From contig CAVTVA010000003.1 in NCBI GenBank assembly GCA_963738185.1, positions 2,046,001-2,110,000 on the forward strand: DNA of 64,000 bases, in the 5' to 3' direction. The position numbers and the translations under genes were made by a program. The first letter of the stretch is position 1. Each line of letters opens with the position of its first letter. The notes beneath the pieces are model-generated. The model was not told the DNA's origin and did not search any database. It saw nothing but the letters and a program-made list of their open reading frames with translations. Shown here piece by piece: positions 58,096 through 64,000 of this stretch. This DNA comes from AP-15 sp963738185 (GTDB lineage: Bacteria; Pseudomonadota; Alphaproteobacteria; ATCC43930; CGMCC-115725).

Positions 58096-58098
58096 AAT

Positions 58099-58461
58099 GT
58101 GGCTAAGCCCGAATGGGGCACCAAACGGATCTGTCCGAGCTGCGGAACCCGCTATTACGATTTGCTGCACAAGCCGGTGATCTGCCCGAAATGCAGCACG
58201 CCCTATGATCCCGAGGCGTTTTTGAAGTCGCGGCGGGCGCGTCCGGCCGCACCGGTCGAGAAGGAAGTCGAGCCGGCCGGCGCCGAGGAGCTCGATACCG
58301 AAGTCGAGACCGAAGAGGCCGAGGCCAGTCCAGAAGAAGCCCTGCCGCTCGAGGAAGCCGAGGAGGAAGACGAGGAGCTGCTCGAAGACGCCTCCGAGCT
58401 CGGCGAGGACGAGGACGATATGGCCGAGGTCATCGAAAACGTCGAGGAGGAGGAGCGCTGA
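58099..58461 (+). CDS. TIGR02300 (FYDLN acid domain) zinc-ribbon protein
   Basis: A 120-residue protein. The N-terminal Cys4 zinc ribbon, RICPSCGTRYYDLLHKPVIC followed by PKCSTPYDPEAFLK, contains the YYDL variant of the FYDLN motif. The rest is an extremely acidic, low-complexity tail of Glu and Asp (for example EEAEEEDEELLEDASELGED). The family is confined mainly to alphaproteobacteria and its function is unknown. The GTG at 58099, preceded by GAGGGAG, starts five residues before the ribbon; an upstream in-frame ATG at 58018 would translate the tandem repeats. It is divergent from aroA and precedes tRNA-Ala. Confidence 0.92.
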   Translation: MAKPEWGTKRICPSCGTRYYDLLHKPVICPKCSTPYDPEAFLKSRRARPAAPVEKEVEPAGAEELDTEVETEEAEASPEEALPLEEAEEEDEELLEDASELGEDEDDMAEVIENVEEEER

Positions 58462-58523
58462 GCGCGCGGTCCCGGCGGCGCCGCGTTTTTTGCTTGCCGC
58501 CGCCCGGCGGCGCTCACTATTTT

Positions 58524-58568
58524 GCCGGTGTCGGGATGCTGCCGGTGTCGGGATGTTGCCGGTGTGGG
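58524..58568 (+). repeat. 17-base tandem repeat upstream of tRNA-Ala
   Basis: GCCGGTGTCGGGATGCT at 58524-58540 is repeated at 58541-58557 with one change and begun a third time. It sits between the FYDLN-type gene and the tRNA. Confidence 0.75.
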
Positions 58569-58600
58569 CTTCGCGCCGGCAGCGGCGCCCACCCGATCCA

Positions 58601-58676
<76 letters not shown>

Positions 58677-59246
58677 ATAAATCCAAGGGCTTAGCCGGCA
58701 ACGGCTAGGCCCTTCCCGTCTCCCGGGGAAGCAGGGGGAAGCAGGCGTCGGAAATCGACGATGCCAGGACGCTTGCGCCCGCCCTGGGAGCGCCCCGCTC
58801 CCGGCCACGACGGCGCCGAAGACGATCGCAATTGAGCGAAACAAGGCGAACTTCTTTTGCATTACTGGCCCCATACATACTCGCTCCTTAGTAGCATGCG
58901 CCGTTCGTCAGGCGTCCGCGTCGGATCCTCGCTCTGCTCTTGACCGCGGCTGCCGATCGTCCTAGATCTGCGATGTCGCCAACTTGCAGGAGGATGTCCG
59001 ATCGACATGAATCCACCTGGGAAGTCCGAGTTGCCGACCGCTTGGCATCGGCAACCGAGCAGCAAGTCCAAGATATCGTCGGGGTCGTAATCCCTGACGC
59101 GAAGCAGATGCTTCATCAGCGACCCCCGCTGACGCTTGGATGCGCGCGGGGGTCTTTGCATGCCACGGTTGGCCAATCCGACTTTTCGCCGGCCGCGGCG
59201 GGCGCTACGGTCGCGGGGTCGTGAAGCAGCCATCGGATCCCAAGGA
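58677..59246. other. Intergenic stretch with a terminator-like hairpin at 59121-59157
   Basis: About 570 bases between tRNA-Ala and the next hydrolase gene without a convincing gene. At 59121-59129 and 59146-59154 a perfect 9-base-pair stem (GACCCCCGC/GCGGGGGTC) with a 16-base loop is followed by TTT, resembling an intrinsic terminator on the plus strand. Two minus-strand frames are possible but weak: a 75-codon frame at 58647-58874 with a signal-peptide-like start that overlaps the tRNA, and a short frame starting at 59116. Confidence 0.5.
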
Positions 59247-60122
59247 ATGACCCTCGACAGCTCCGGCCCGACCTCGCGCATCTATTTTTCGCAGCGCCTG
59301 CGGCTGCATTACGTCGATTGGGGCAATCCGGGGGCGCCGCCGCTGCTGCTGGTTCATGGCGGGCGCGACCATTGCCGCAACTGGGACTGGGTCGCCGCAG
59401 CTCTGCGCCACGATTGGCACGTGCTGGCGCCCGATCTGCGCGGTCACGGCGATAGCCAATGGTCGCCCGACGGCAACTATGCGATGGCCGGCTACGTCTA
59501 CGATCTCGCCCAGCTGATCCACCAGCAGGAGCTGGCGCCGGTCACCATCATCGCCCACTCGCTCGGCGGCGTGATCGCGCTGCGCTACGCCGGGATCTAC
59601 CCCGATTTCGTCCGCAAGCTCGTTGCCATCGAGGGGCTGGGCGCCTCGCCGCGCCGCTTGCGCGCGCGCCGGCAGCACCCGATCGCCGAGCGCATGCAGC
59701 GCTGGATCGACGAGGAGCGGGGGCTGTCCGGACGCCTGCCGCGCCGCTACGCCTCGATCGAGGACGCGTTGCGGCGGATGCAGGAGGCAAACGCGCATCT
59801 GTCGCCCGAGCAGGCGCGCCATTTGACCCAGCACGGCGTCAACCAGAACGAGGACGGCACCTACAGCTGGAAATTTGACAATTACGTCCGGGCCGAGCCG
59901 CCCTATGAGATGACCGCGCCCGAAATCGAGGAGTTGTGGGGCCGCATCGCCTGCCCCACCCTGCTGGTCTACGGCAAGGAGAGCTGGGCCTCGAACCCGA
60001 TCGATGACGGCCGGGTGCGGCACTTCCGCAACGCCCGGGTGGTGACTTTCGAGGATGCGGGCCACTGGGTGCACCACGACCGGCTCGACGCCTTTCTCGC
60101 TCTTGCCGCCGAATTTCTCTGA
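59247..60122 (+). CDS. Alpha/beta-hydrolase
   Basis: A 291-residue alpha/beta-hydrolase: HYVDWGNPGAPPLLLVHGGR (oxyanion), LAPDLRGHGDSQWSPDGNYA, nucleophile elbow IIAHSLGGVIALRYAGIYPD, and the catalytic His in VTFEDAGHWVHHDRLDAFLA. It is distantly similar in layout to the hydrolase at 48790-49698 (both have GHGDSxW near residue 80). The substrate is unknown. The start at 59247 is preceded by AAGGA. A double-hairpin repeat follows before the SirB1-like gene. Confidence 0.9.
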   Translation: MTLDSSGPTSRIYFSQRLRLHYVDWGNPGAPPLLLVHGGRDHCRNWDWVAAALRHDWHVLAPDLRGHGDSQWSPDGNYAMAGYVYDLAQLIHQQELAPVTIIAHSLGGVIALRYAGIYPDFVRKLVAIEGLGASPRRLRARRQHPIAERMQRWIDEERGLSGRLPRRYASIEDALRRMQEANAHLSPEQARHLTQHGVNQNEDGTYSWKFDNYVRAEPPYEMTAPEIEELWGRIACPTLLVYGKESWASNPIDDGRVRHFRNARVVTFEDAGHWVHHDRLDAFLALAAEFL

Positions 60123-60186
60123 GCGGGCGTGGTCGAGCCTGCCTGAGCGTGGCGGTAACGGGCTGAAAAACATATGTTCGATTCCC

Positions 60187-60304
60187 AGTGGTGCGATGCC
60201 AACGAGGTTTTCCAATCGTTGGCCCAATCGCGCCACCGACGTATTAATCTGGTGGGCCGATTCACGAGACGCTTGGGAATCAAGCGTTTCGATCGGGCCA
60301 CCGG
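60187..60304. repeat. Double-hairpin dispersed repeat, copy B
   Basis: Second copy of the element at 20880-20997, in the same orientation. Hairpin 1 (60187-60237) pairs GTGGTGCGATGCCAACG with CGTTGGCCCAATCGCGCCAC; hairpin 2 (60249-60304) pairs CTGGTGGGCCGATTCACGAG..GCTTG with CAAGCGTTTCGATCGG..CCACCGG. Long identical stretches, such as CTGGTGGGCCGATTCACGA, are shared with copy A. It is located between the hydrolase and the SirB1-like gene. Confidence 0.85.
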
Positions 60305-60334
60305 CCCAGCCAATCGACAACCGGCAGCGAAAAC

Positions 60335-61183
60335 ATGAGCGAGCCGCCTGAAACCCCCGATCCCGAAAATTGCGCGCGCTTTCTGCGCGAGCTCGGCGCC
60401 TCCGACGGGCGCATCCTGCCGATCGCCGAGGCGGCATTGGTGTTGGCTTCATTCGAGCGGCGGCGGGTCGATTTCGCCCGCTACCGCGACCATCTGCGGC
60501 TGATCGCCCGCGATGTCGCAAGCCACCCGGCGGCCTCGGGCGATCTGGCCGGCCGCGCCCAGGCGCTCAACGAGATCATCCTGTTGAAGCATGGCTATTG
60601 CGGCGACGAGCTGACCTATGACGATCTGCAGAACGCCAATCTGATGCGGGTGATCGACCGGAAGAAAGGGCTGCCGGTGGTGCTCGGCATCCTGTTTATC
60701 GACACCGCCCGCGCTCAGGGCTGGGAGGCGGCCGGGCTCGCTTTTCCCGGGCACTTCCTGCTGCGGCTCTCCGAGGGGGCCGAGCGGCTAATTCTCGACC
60801 CGTTCCACAACGGCCGGATCTGCAGTGCCGCCGAACTGCGCGAACTGCTAAAGGCGGTGGCCGGCGAGGACCGCGAGCTGTCGCCCGGATTTTACGCGCC
60901 GGTCTCGGACCGCGATGTGCTGCTGCGCCTGCAGAACAATCTGAAATCGCGCCTTATTCAGGAGCGGCGCCACGAGCGGGCGGCGACCATCGTCGAGACC
61001 ATGCTGATGCTGGCGCCCGACCTCGCCGAGCTGTGGCGCGAAGCGGGGCTACTGCACCGCCAGCTCGGCAATCTGCGCGCCGCCGCCGCCGCGTTCGAGC
61101 AATATATCGTGCGCGCCCCCGAAGGCGCCGCGCGCCACCAGGCCGCGGCGATCCTGCAGCAGCTGCGCGCGCAACTAAACTGA
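60335..61183 (+). CDS. SirB1-family (transglutaminase-like) protein with TPR end
   Basis: A 282-residue protein of the SirB1/transglutaminase-like family. The N-terminal half has the SirB1 core: ALNEIILLKHGYCGDELTYD, NANLMRVIDRKKGLPVVLGI and AAGLAFPGHFLLRL, with LILDPFHNGRICSAAELREL. The cysteine in GYCGDEL, the histidine in FPGHFLL and the aspartate in LDPFHNG may form a papain-like triad, although many members are thought to be non-catalytic. The C-terminal half contains TPR-like helices (LLRLQNNLKSRLIQERRHER, WREAGLLHRQLGNLRAAAAA). The function is unknown. The start at 60335 follows a repeat element. Confidence 0.88.
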   Translation: MSEPPETPDPENCARFLRELGASDGRILPIAEAALVLASFERRRVDFARYRDHLRLIARDVASHPAASGDLAGRAQALNEIILLKHGYCGDELTYDDLQNANLMRVIDRKKGLPVVLGILFIDTARAQGWEAAGLAFPGHFLLRLSEGAERLILDPFHNGRICSAAELRELLKAVAGEDRELSPGFYAPVSDRDVLLRLQNNLKSRLIQERRHERAATIVETMLMLAPDLAELWREAGLLHRQLGNLRAAAAAFEQYIVRAPEGAARHQAAAILQQLRAQLN

Positions 61184-61203
61184 CCGCCGCCCGACAACGA
61201 TTA

Positions 61204-61627
61204 ATGAGCATCGAGATTGAGTTTCCCTTCGAAATCGTCGTCGAAGGGACAGCGGTCTCGGCGCAGACTGCCGGGCCGCAGTCGAGACGAGCTTGGCAGG
61301 CTCGCATTATCGATTCTGAGTAGATCTGCACTTCCGGAAGGCCAATTTGCCAGCGGAGCGCCAATCAGCATCACGTTGTATTACTTTCCTGCGGTTCCAA
61401 TGCCAGGCGATATCGATAATATCGTCAAGCCGATCCTTGATGCGATGACCCATCACATTTATCTTGATGACCACCAAGTCGAGCGCCTGGTGGTTCAGAA
61501 ATTCGAGCCGGAGCGAGACCACAGCTTTTCACTGCCCACAGCAACATTAGTCGATGCGCTGAACCGGCCGAGGCCAGCGCTTTACATCCGACTATCGGAT
61601 AACCCTCTTGAGGATTTTGCACGATGA
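61204..61627 (+). CDS. RusA-like Holliday-junction resolvase family protein, one frame break
   Basis: The C-terminal 100 residues (frame ending at 61627) carry the RusA-family core: PISITLYYFPAVPMPGDIDN, IVKPILDAMTHHIYLDDHQV and ERLVVQKFEPE, including the GDIDN and DD aspartates expected to hold catalytic magnesium. The matching N-terminus, MSIEIEFPFEIVVEGTAVSA and QTAGPQSRRAWQARI, starts at 61204 one frame earlier and stops at 61323. A single extra base near 61305 explains the break. RusA resolves Holliday junctions in prophages, but here no phage genes are near. It overlaps the next gene by four bases (ATGA), so both probably act together. The pair is less G+C-rich than the surroundings. 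Confidence 0.75.
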
Positions 61628-62280
61628 GCGCGACTGAGAGCCGAGAAGAAGTCCTTTTGGATAGCCTTCTACCCCGGTACAGGGCCGAGGGGTTCACGGT
61701 CATCGTCCATCCGTCCTCGTCCTTTTTGCCGCCTTTCATGGGTAAGTATCGTCCCGACGCCGTAGCGCTCAGCCCCAGTAAAAAGATCGCGATCGAGATA
61801 AAACGCGACCCGGGCTCTTCCAAAGATATGAAGGGCATCACCGAGCTTTTTGACCGGCACCCTGATTGGGAACTCAAGGTTTATTACCGGTCAGGTCTTT
61901 CCCAAGAGCGAAGCTTGCGGGCGCCAGCGCGACGATCGATCGAACTCGCCATCAAGGAAGTCTCCGAACTTAAGAAATCCGGGCATTTGACAGCCGGCAT
62001 GGCGACGGCATGGTCTACGCTCGAGGCCGTCGCTCGAGCGTTGCTGCCCGAAAAACTTGCGCGGCCGCAGCCTGCAGAGCGGCTTGTCGAGGTCCTTGCC
62101 TCCGAGGGCCTGATTACGCCGACAGAAGCGGATTCGCTACGACGCGCGGCGGAATTGCGGAATTCCGTCGTACACGGCGATTTGGGTTCGGCGGTGAGCC
62201 CGGAAAATGTCGACGAGCTGCTAGCGGCGCTCGGCTTACTTGTTGGTCTGCTCCCGGAAGCCCAAACACCCGAGGGTTAG
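61624..62280 (+). CDS. PD-(D/E)xK nuclease-like protein with HEPN-like C-terminus
   Basis: A 218-residue protein of unknown function. The N-terminal part has a restriction-endonuclease-like core: D45 in KYRPDAVALS and E58-x-K60 in KIAIEIKRDP, the PD-(D/E)xK arrangement, possibly of the REase AHJR-like group. The C-terminal part (about 120-210) is helical and contains R179-N-S-V-V-H184 (RRAAELRNSVVHGDL), the Rx4-6H signature of HEPN RNases or nucleotidyl-accepting domains. The start overlaps the RusA-like stop by four bases. The two-gene unit, with two or three predicted nucleases, might be a mobile defence or repair cassette. It ends about 100 bases before gshB. Confidence 0.7.
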   Translation: MSATESREEVLLDSLLPRYRAEGFTVIVHPSSSFLPPFMGKYRPDAVALSPSKKIAIEIKRDPGSSKDMKGITELFDRHPDWELKVYYRSGLSQERSLRAPARRSIELAIKEVSELKKSGHLTAGMATAWSTLEAVARALLPEKLARPQPAERLVEVLASEGLITPTEADSLRRAAELRNSVVHGDLGSAVSPENVDELLAALGLLVGLLPEAQTPEG

Positions 62281-62377
62281 GAGGGCCCGGCCTGCGCGCG
62301 GGGTTGCTCGGGCCAAGGACGGTGCGGAGACGGACAGCCGCAGTGTGTGTATGATGCCGGCACTCGGGAGCTTGCCC

Positions 62378-63328
62378 ATGGGTCTCGCTGTCGCGATCCA
62401 GATGGATCCGATCGACACGATCAACATCGATGCGGATTCGACCTTCGCGCTCGCCCTTGAAGGGCAGACGCGCGGCCACGCGCTCTACCACTATCTGCCC
62501 GAGGCGCTGACCCTGCGCGGCGGGCGGCTCTACGCCCGCGGCCGGCCGCTCGAAGTCTACCGTCAGCACGGCCGTCACCATCGCTTTGGCGCTGTCGAGG
62601 AGCTCGACCTGGCGCGCCTCGATGTCGTGCTGATGCGTCAGGACCCGCCTTTCGACATGGCCTACATCACCGCGACCCATCTGCTCGAGCTGTTGCCCAA
62701 AGACGGGCCGCTCGTCGTCAACGATCCCGCCGCGGTGCGCAACGCCCCAGAAAAGCTGTTTGTCCTCCGCTTCAGGGAGTTGATGCCGCCGACCCTCTTG
62801 ACCCGCGACCGCGACGAGATCCGCGCGTTCTGGAAGGAGCACGGCGACATCATCTTGAAGCCGCTGTTCGGCAATGGCGGCGCCGGTGTGTTCCGGCTGC
62901 GCCCCGGCGACGAGAACCTTACGGCACTCCTCGAGATGTACGAGCAGATTCAGCGCGAGCCGGTCATGGTGCAGCGCTACCTGCCGGAGATCCGGGCGGG
63001 CGACAAGCGCATCATCCTGGTTGAGGGCGAAGCCATGGGCGGCGTGCTGCGGGTGCCGGCCGAGGGCGAGGCGCGCGCCAATTTGCATGTCGGCGGCCGG
63101 CCGGTGAAGACCGAGCTGACCCCGCGCGAGCGCGAGATCTGTGCCGCCATCGGCCCGACCTTGCGCGCCCAAGGGCTGGTCTTTGTCGGCATCGACGTGA
63201 TCGGTGACTGGATGACCGAGATCAACGTCACCTCGCCGACCGGGATCCAGGAGATCGCACGGCTCGACGGCGTCGATATCGCGGCCCGAATCTGGGATGC
63301 GATCGAGGCCCGGCTCGCCACGCGCTGA
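62378..63328 (+). CDS. gshB: Glutathione synthetase
   Basis: A 316-residue ATP-grasp enzyme joining gamma-glutamylcysteine and glycine. Signatures: GLAVAIQMDPIDTINIDADS at the N-terminus, VLMRQDPPFDMAYITATHLL, NDPAAVRNAPEKLFVLRF, the ATP-binding IILKPLFGNGGAGVFRL, PEIRAGDKRIILVEGEA and the C-terminal INVTSPTGIQEIARLDG. The start at 62378 follows GGGAG and places the conserved N-terminal strand at residue 3; an in-frame ATG at 62240 would add 46 unrelated residues. Glutathione could serve the antioxidant and detoxification enzymes seen elsewhere in the window. The next gene starts 162 bases later. Confidence 0.95.
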   Translation: MGLAVAIQMDPIDTINIDADSTFALALEGQTRGHALYHYLPEALTLRGGRLYARGRPLEVYRQHGRHHRFGAVEELDLARLDVVLMRQDPPFDMAYITATHLLELLPKDGPLVVNDPAAVRNAPEKLFVLRFRELMPPTLLTRDRDEIRAFWKEHGDIILKPLFGNGGAGVFRLRPGDENLTALLEMYEQIQREPVMVQRYLPEIRAGDKRIILVEGEAMGGVLRVPAEGEARANLHVGGRPVKTELTPREREICAAIGPTLRAQGLVFVGIDVIGDWMTEINVTSPTGIQEIARLDGVDIAARIWDAIEARLATR

Positions 63329-63490
63329 GGCCAGCGGCATGACACCTGCCCGCACGCGCTCTGAGATCCCGCGCGGGAACCGGCGCCAGCGCCCGCTCCG
63401 ACACCGCCCGTTGGCGCGAGCGGGCATAGAATTCGCCACAAGGGCGGGGCACCCTTGCTGCCGGATCGCGGCCGGCGAAGGAGAACCAGC

Positions 63491-64000
63491 GTGCGCAACA
63501 GCGTGATGGACAGCCTGAAGGTCACTGTCTGCGGGCTGGAAGAACTCGCCGGTCATCGCGCGCATGATGTGACCCATGTGCTCTCGATCCTCGATCCGGG
63601 CTGGCCCGAGCCCGAGGCGTTGCGAGTCTTCGACGTGCATCGACGCCTAAAGCTGCACTTTCACGACGTGATCGAGGACCTGCCGGGCTGGATCGCGCCC
63701 GAACGCTGCGACGTGGACTTGCTGCTCGCATTCGCGCGCGAGCTTGGCGAGCCTCGGCATGAGCCGGGCGAGGAGCCGCTCCGGCCGCATCTGCTGGTGC
63801 ATTGCCATGCCGGCCTGTCGCGATCGACCGCGGCGGCGATCCTGATCCTGGCGCAGCGCGACCCAGCCCGCTCGGCGCGCGAGGTGGTCGGCCGGGTGAT
63901 CCGGCTGCGCCCGCGGGCCTGGCCCAATCTGCGGATGGTCGAATTCGGCGACGCGCTGCTCGGTCGCGACGGCGAGCTGGTCACCGCGGTGCGGGCGCTC
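63491..64000 (+). CDS. Tyrosine-phosphatase-like protein (3' end missing)
   Basis: The frame is open from GTG 63491 to the window end (170 residues seen). It has the cysteine-phosphatase signature LLVHCHAGLSRSTAAAI (CHAGLSRS, the Cx5R loop) preceded by VDLLLAFARELGE. The N-terminal half contains VTHVLSILDPGWPEPEALRV and LKLHFHDVIEDLPGW, with an aspartate positioned as the likely general acid. It resembles predicted protein tyrosine/dual-specificity phosphatases of alphaproteobacteria. AAGGAG is seven bases before the GTG; ATG 63506 is also in frame. Length and C-terminus are unknown. Confidence 0.82.
   Translation, partial: MRNSVMDSLKVTVCGLEELAGHRAHDVTHVLSILDPGWPEPEALRVFDVHRRLKLHFHDVIEDLPGWIAPERCDVDLLLAFARELGEPRHEPGEEPLRPHLLVHCHAGLSRSTAAAILILAQRDPARSAREVVGRVIRLRPRAWPNLRMVEFGDALLGRDGELVTAVRAL

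Noticed and set aside
58862..59116. Minus-strand peptide beginning MKHLLRVRDYDPDDILDLL
   Set aside because: Vaguely like the first residues of a carbamoyltransferase, but similarity ends after about 20 residues and no further fragment follows.

Overview
The window is G+C-rich, gene-dense chromosomal DNA of an alphaproteobacterium, most likely a Rhodospirillales-type lineage. This is inferred from gene content: an adjacent divK-pleD pair, alphaproteobacterial-type AddA/AddB, the order ahcY / PAS histidine kinase / tsaE / amgK / murU / addB / addA / trxA, and a TIGR02300 zinc-ribbon gene next to aroA, cmk and rpsA. No rRNA is present; one tRNA (Ala, GGC) is visible.

Layout. 1-11.2 kb: 3' end of a 4-oxalomesaconate hydratase (ligJ-type), divK-pleD, a ROK kinase, dinB, an MFS transporter, class I fructose-bisphosphate aldolase, a decayed DUF433/DUF5615-like pair, and a cupin / LigB-type dioxygenase / Rieske oxygenase operon. 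11.4-18.1 kb: an IS remnant, a PEP-CTERM protein, dctA, a peptide-type solute-binding protein, a TAXI-type TRAP receptor and a membrane-anchored repeat protein. 18.5-22 kb: a small secreted protein, a CBS-BON protein, pgk and a DUF4239 protein. 22-28 kb: two badly broken genes, a type IIG/IIL-like methyltransferase-nuclease and a xanthine-dehydrogenase/CoxL-type molybdoenzyme. 28-35.5 kb: a fused methionine-sulfoxide-reductase/carboxymuconolactone-decarboxylase-like protein, an AT-richer two-gene island of unknown function, then a second catabolic cluster (Rieske, VOC, GFA, MR/MLE, crotonase). 35.5-48.6 kb: trxA, addAB, murU, amgK, tsaE, a histidine kinase and ahcY. 48.8-58 kb: a hydrolase, a D-aminoacylase-like protein, a P-loop kinase, rpsA, cmk, DUF2182, DUF1326 and aroA. 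58-64 kb: the FYDLN-type protein, tRNA-Ala, a hydrolase, a SirB1-like protein, a RusA-like plus nuclease/HEPN pair, gshB and a phosphatase cut by the window end.

How the genes work together. Aromatic catabolism recurs: ring hydroxylation or demethylation (two Rieske enzymes), extradiol cleavage (LigB type) and the 4,5-cleavage pathway (LigJ), alongside uptake systems (DctA, TAXI, peptide-type receptor, MFS). The 35-45 kb block combines double-strand-break repair (AddAB) with cell-wall sugar recycling (AmgK/MurU).

A pervasive feature is single-base frame breaks inside otherwise intact conserved genes (dinB, Rieske, solute-binding protein, trxA end, addB twice, histidine kinase, ahcY, rusA-like and about twenty in the molybdoenzyme). 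Most behave as one extra base. Because ahcY and trxA are core genes, many of these may be sequence errors, so the broken genes are given as single loci spanning the breaks. The most promising candidates for undescribed biology are the 29.3-30.8 kb AT-rich pair, the RusA/nuclease-HEPN pair at 61.2-62.3 kb, and a double-hairpin repeat present at 20.9 and 60.2 kb.
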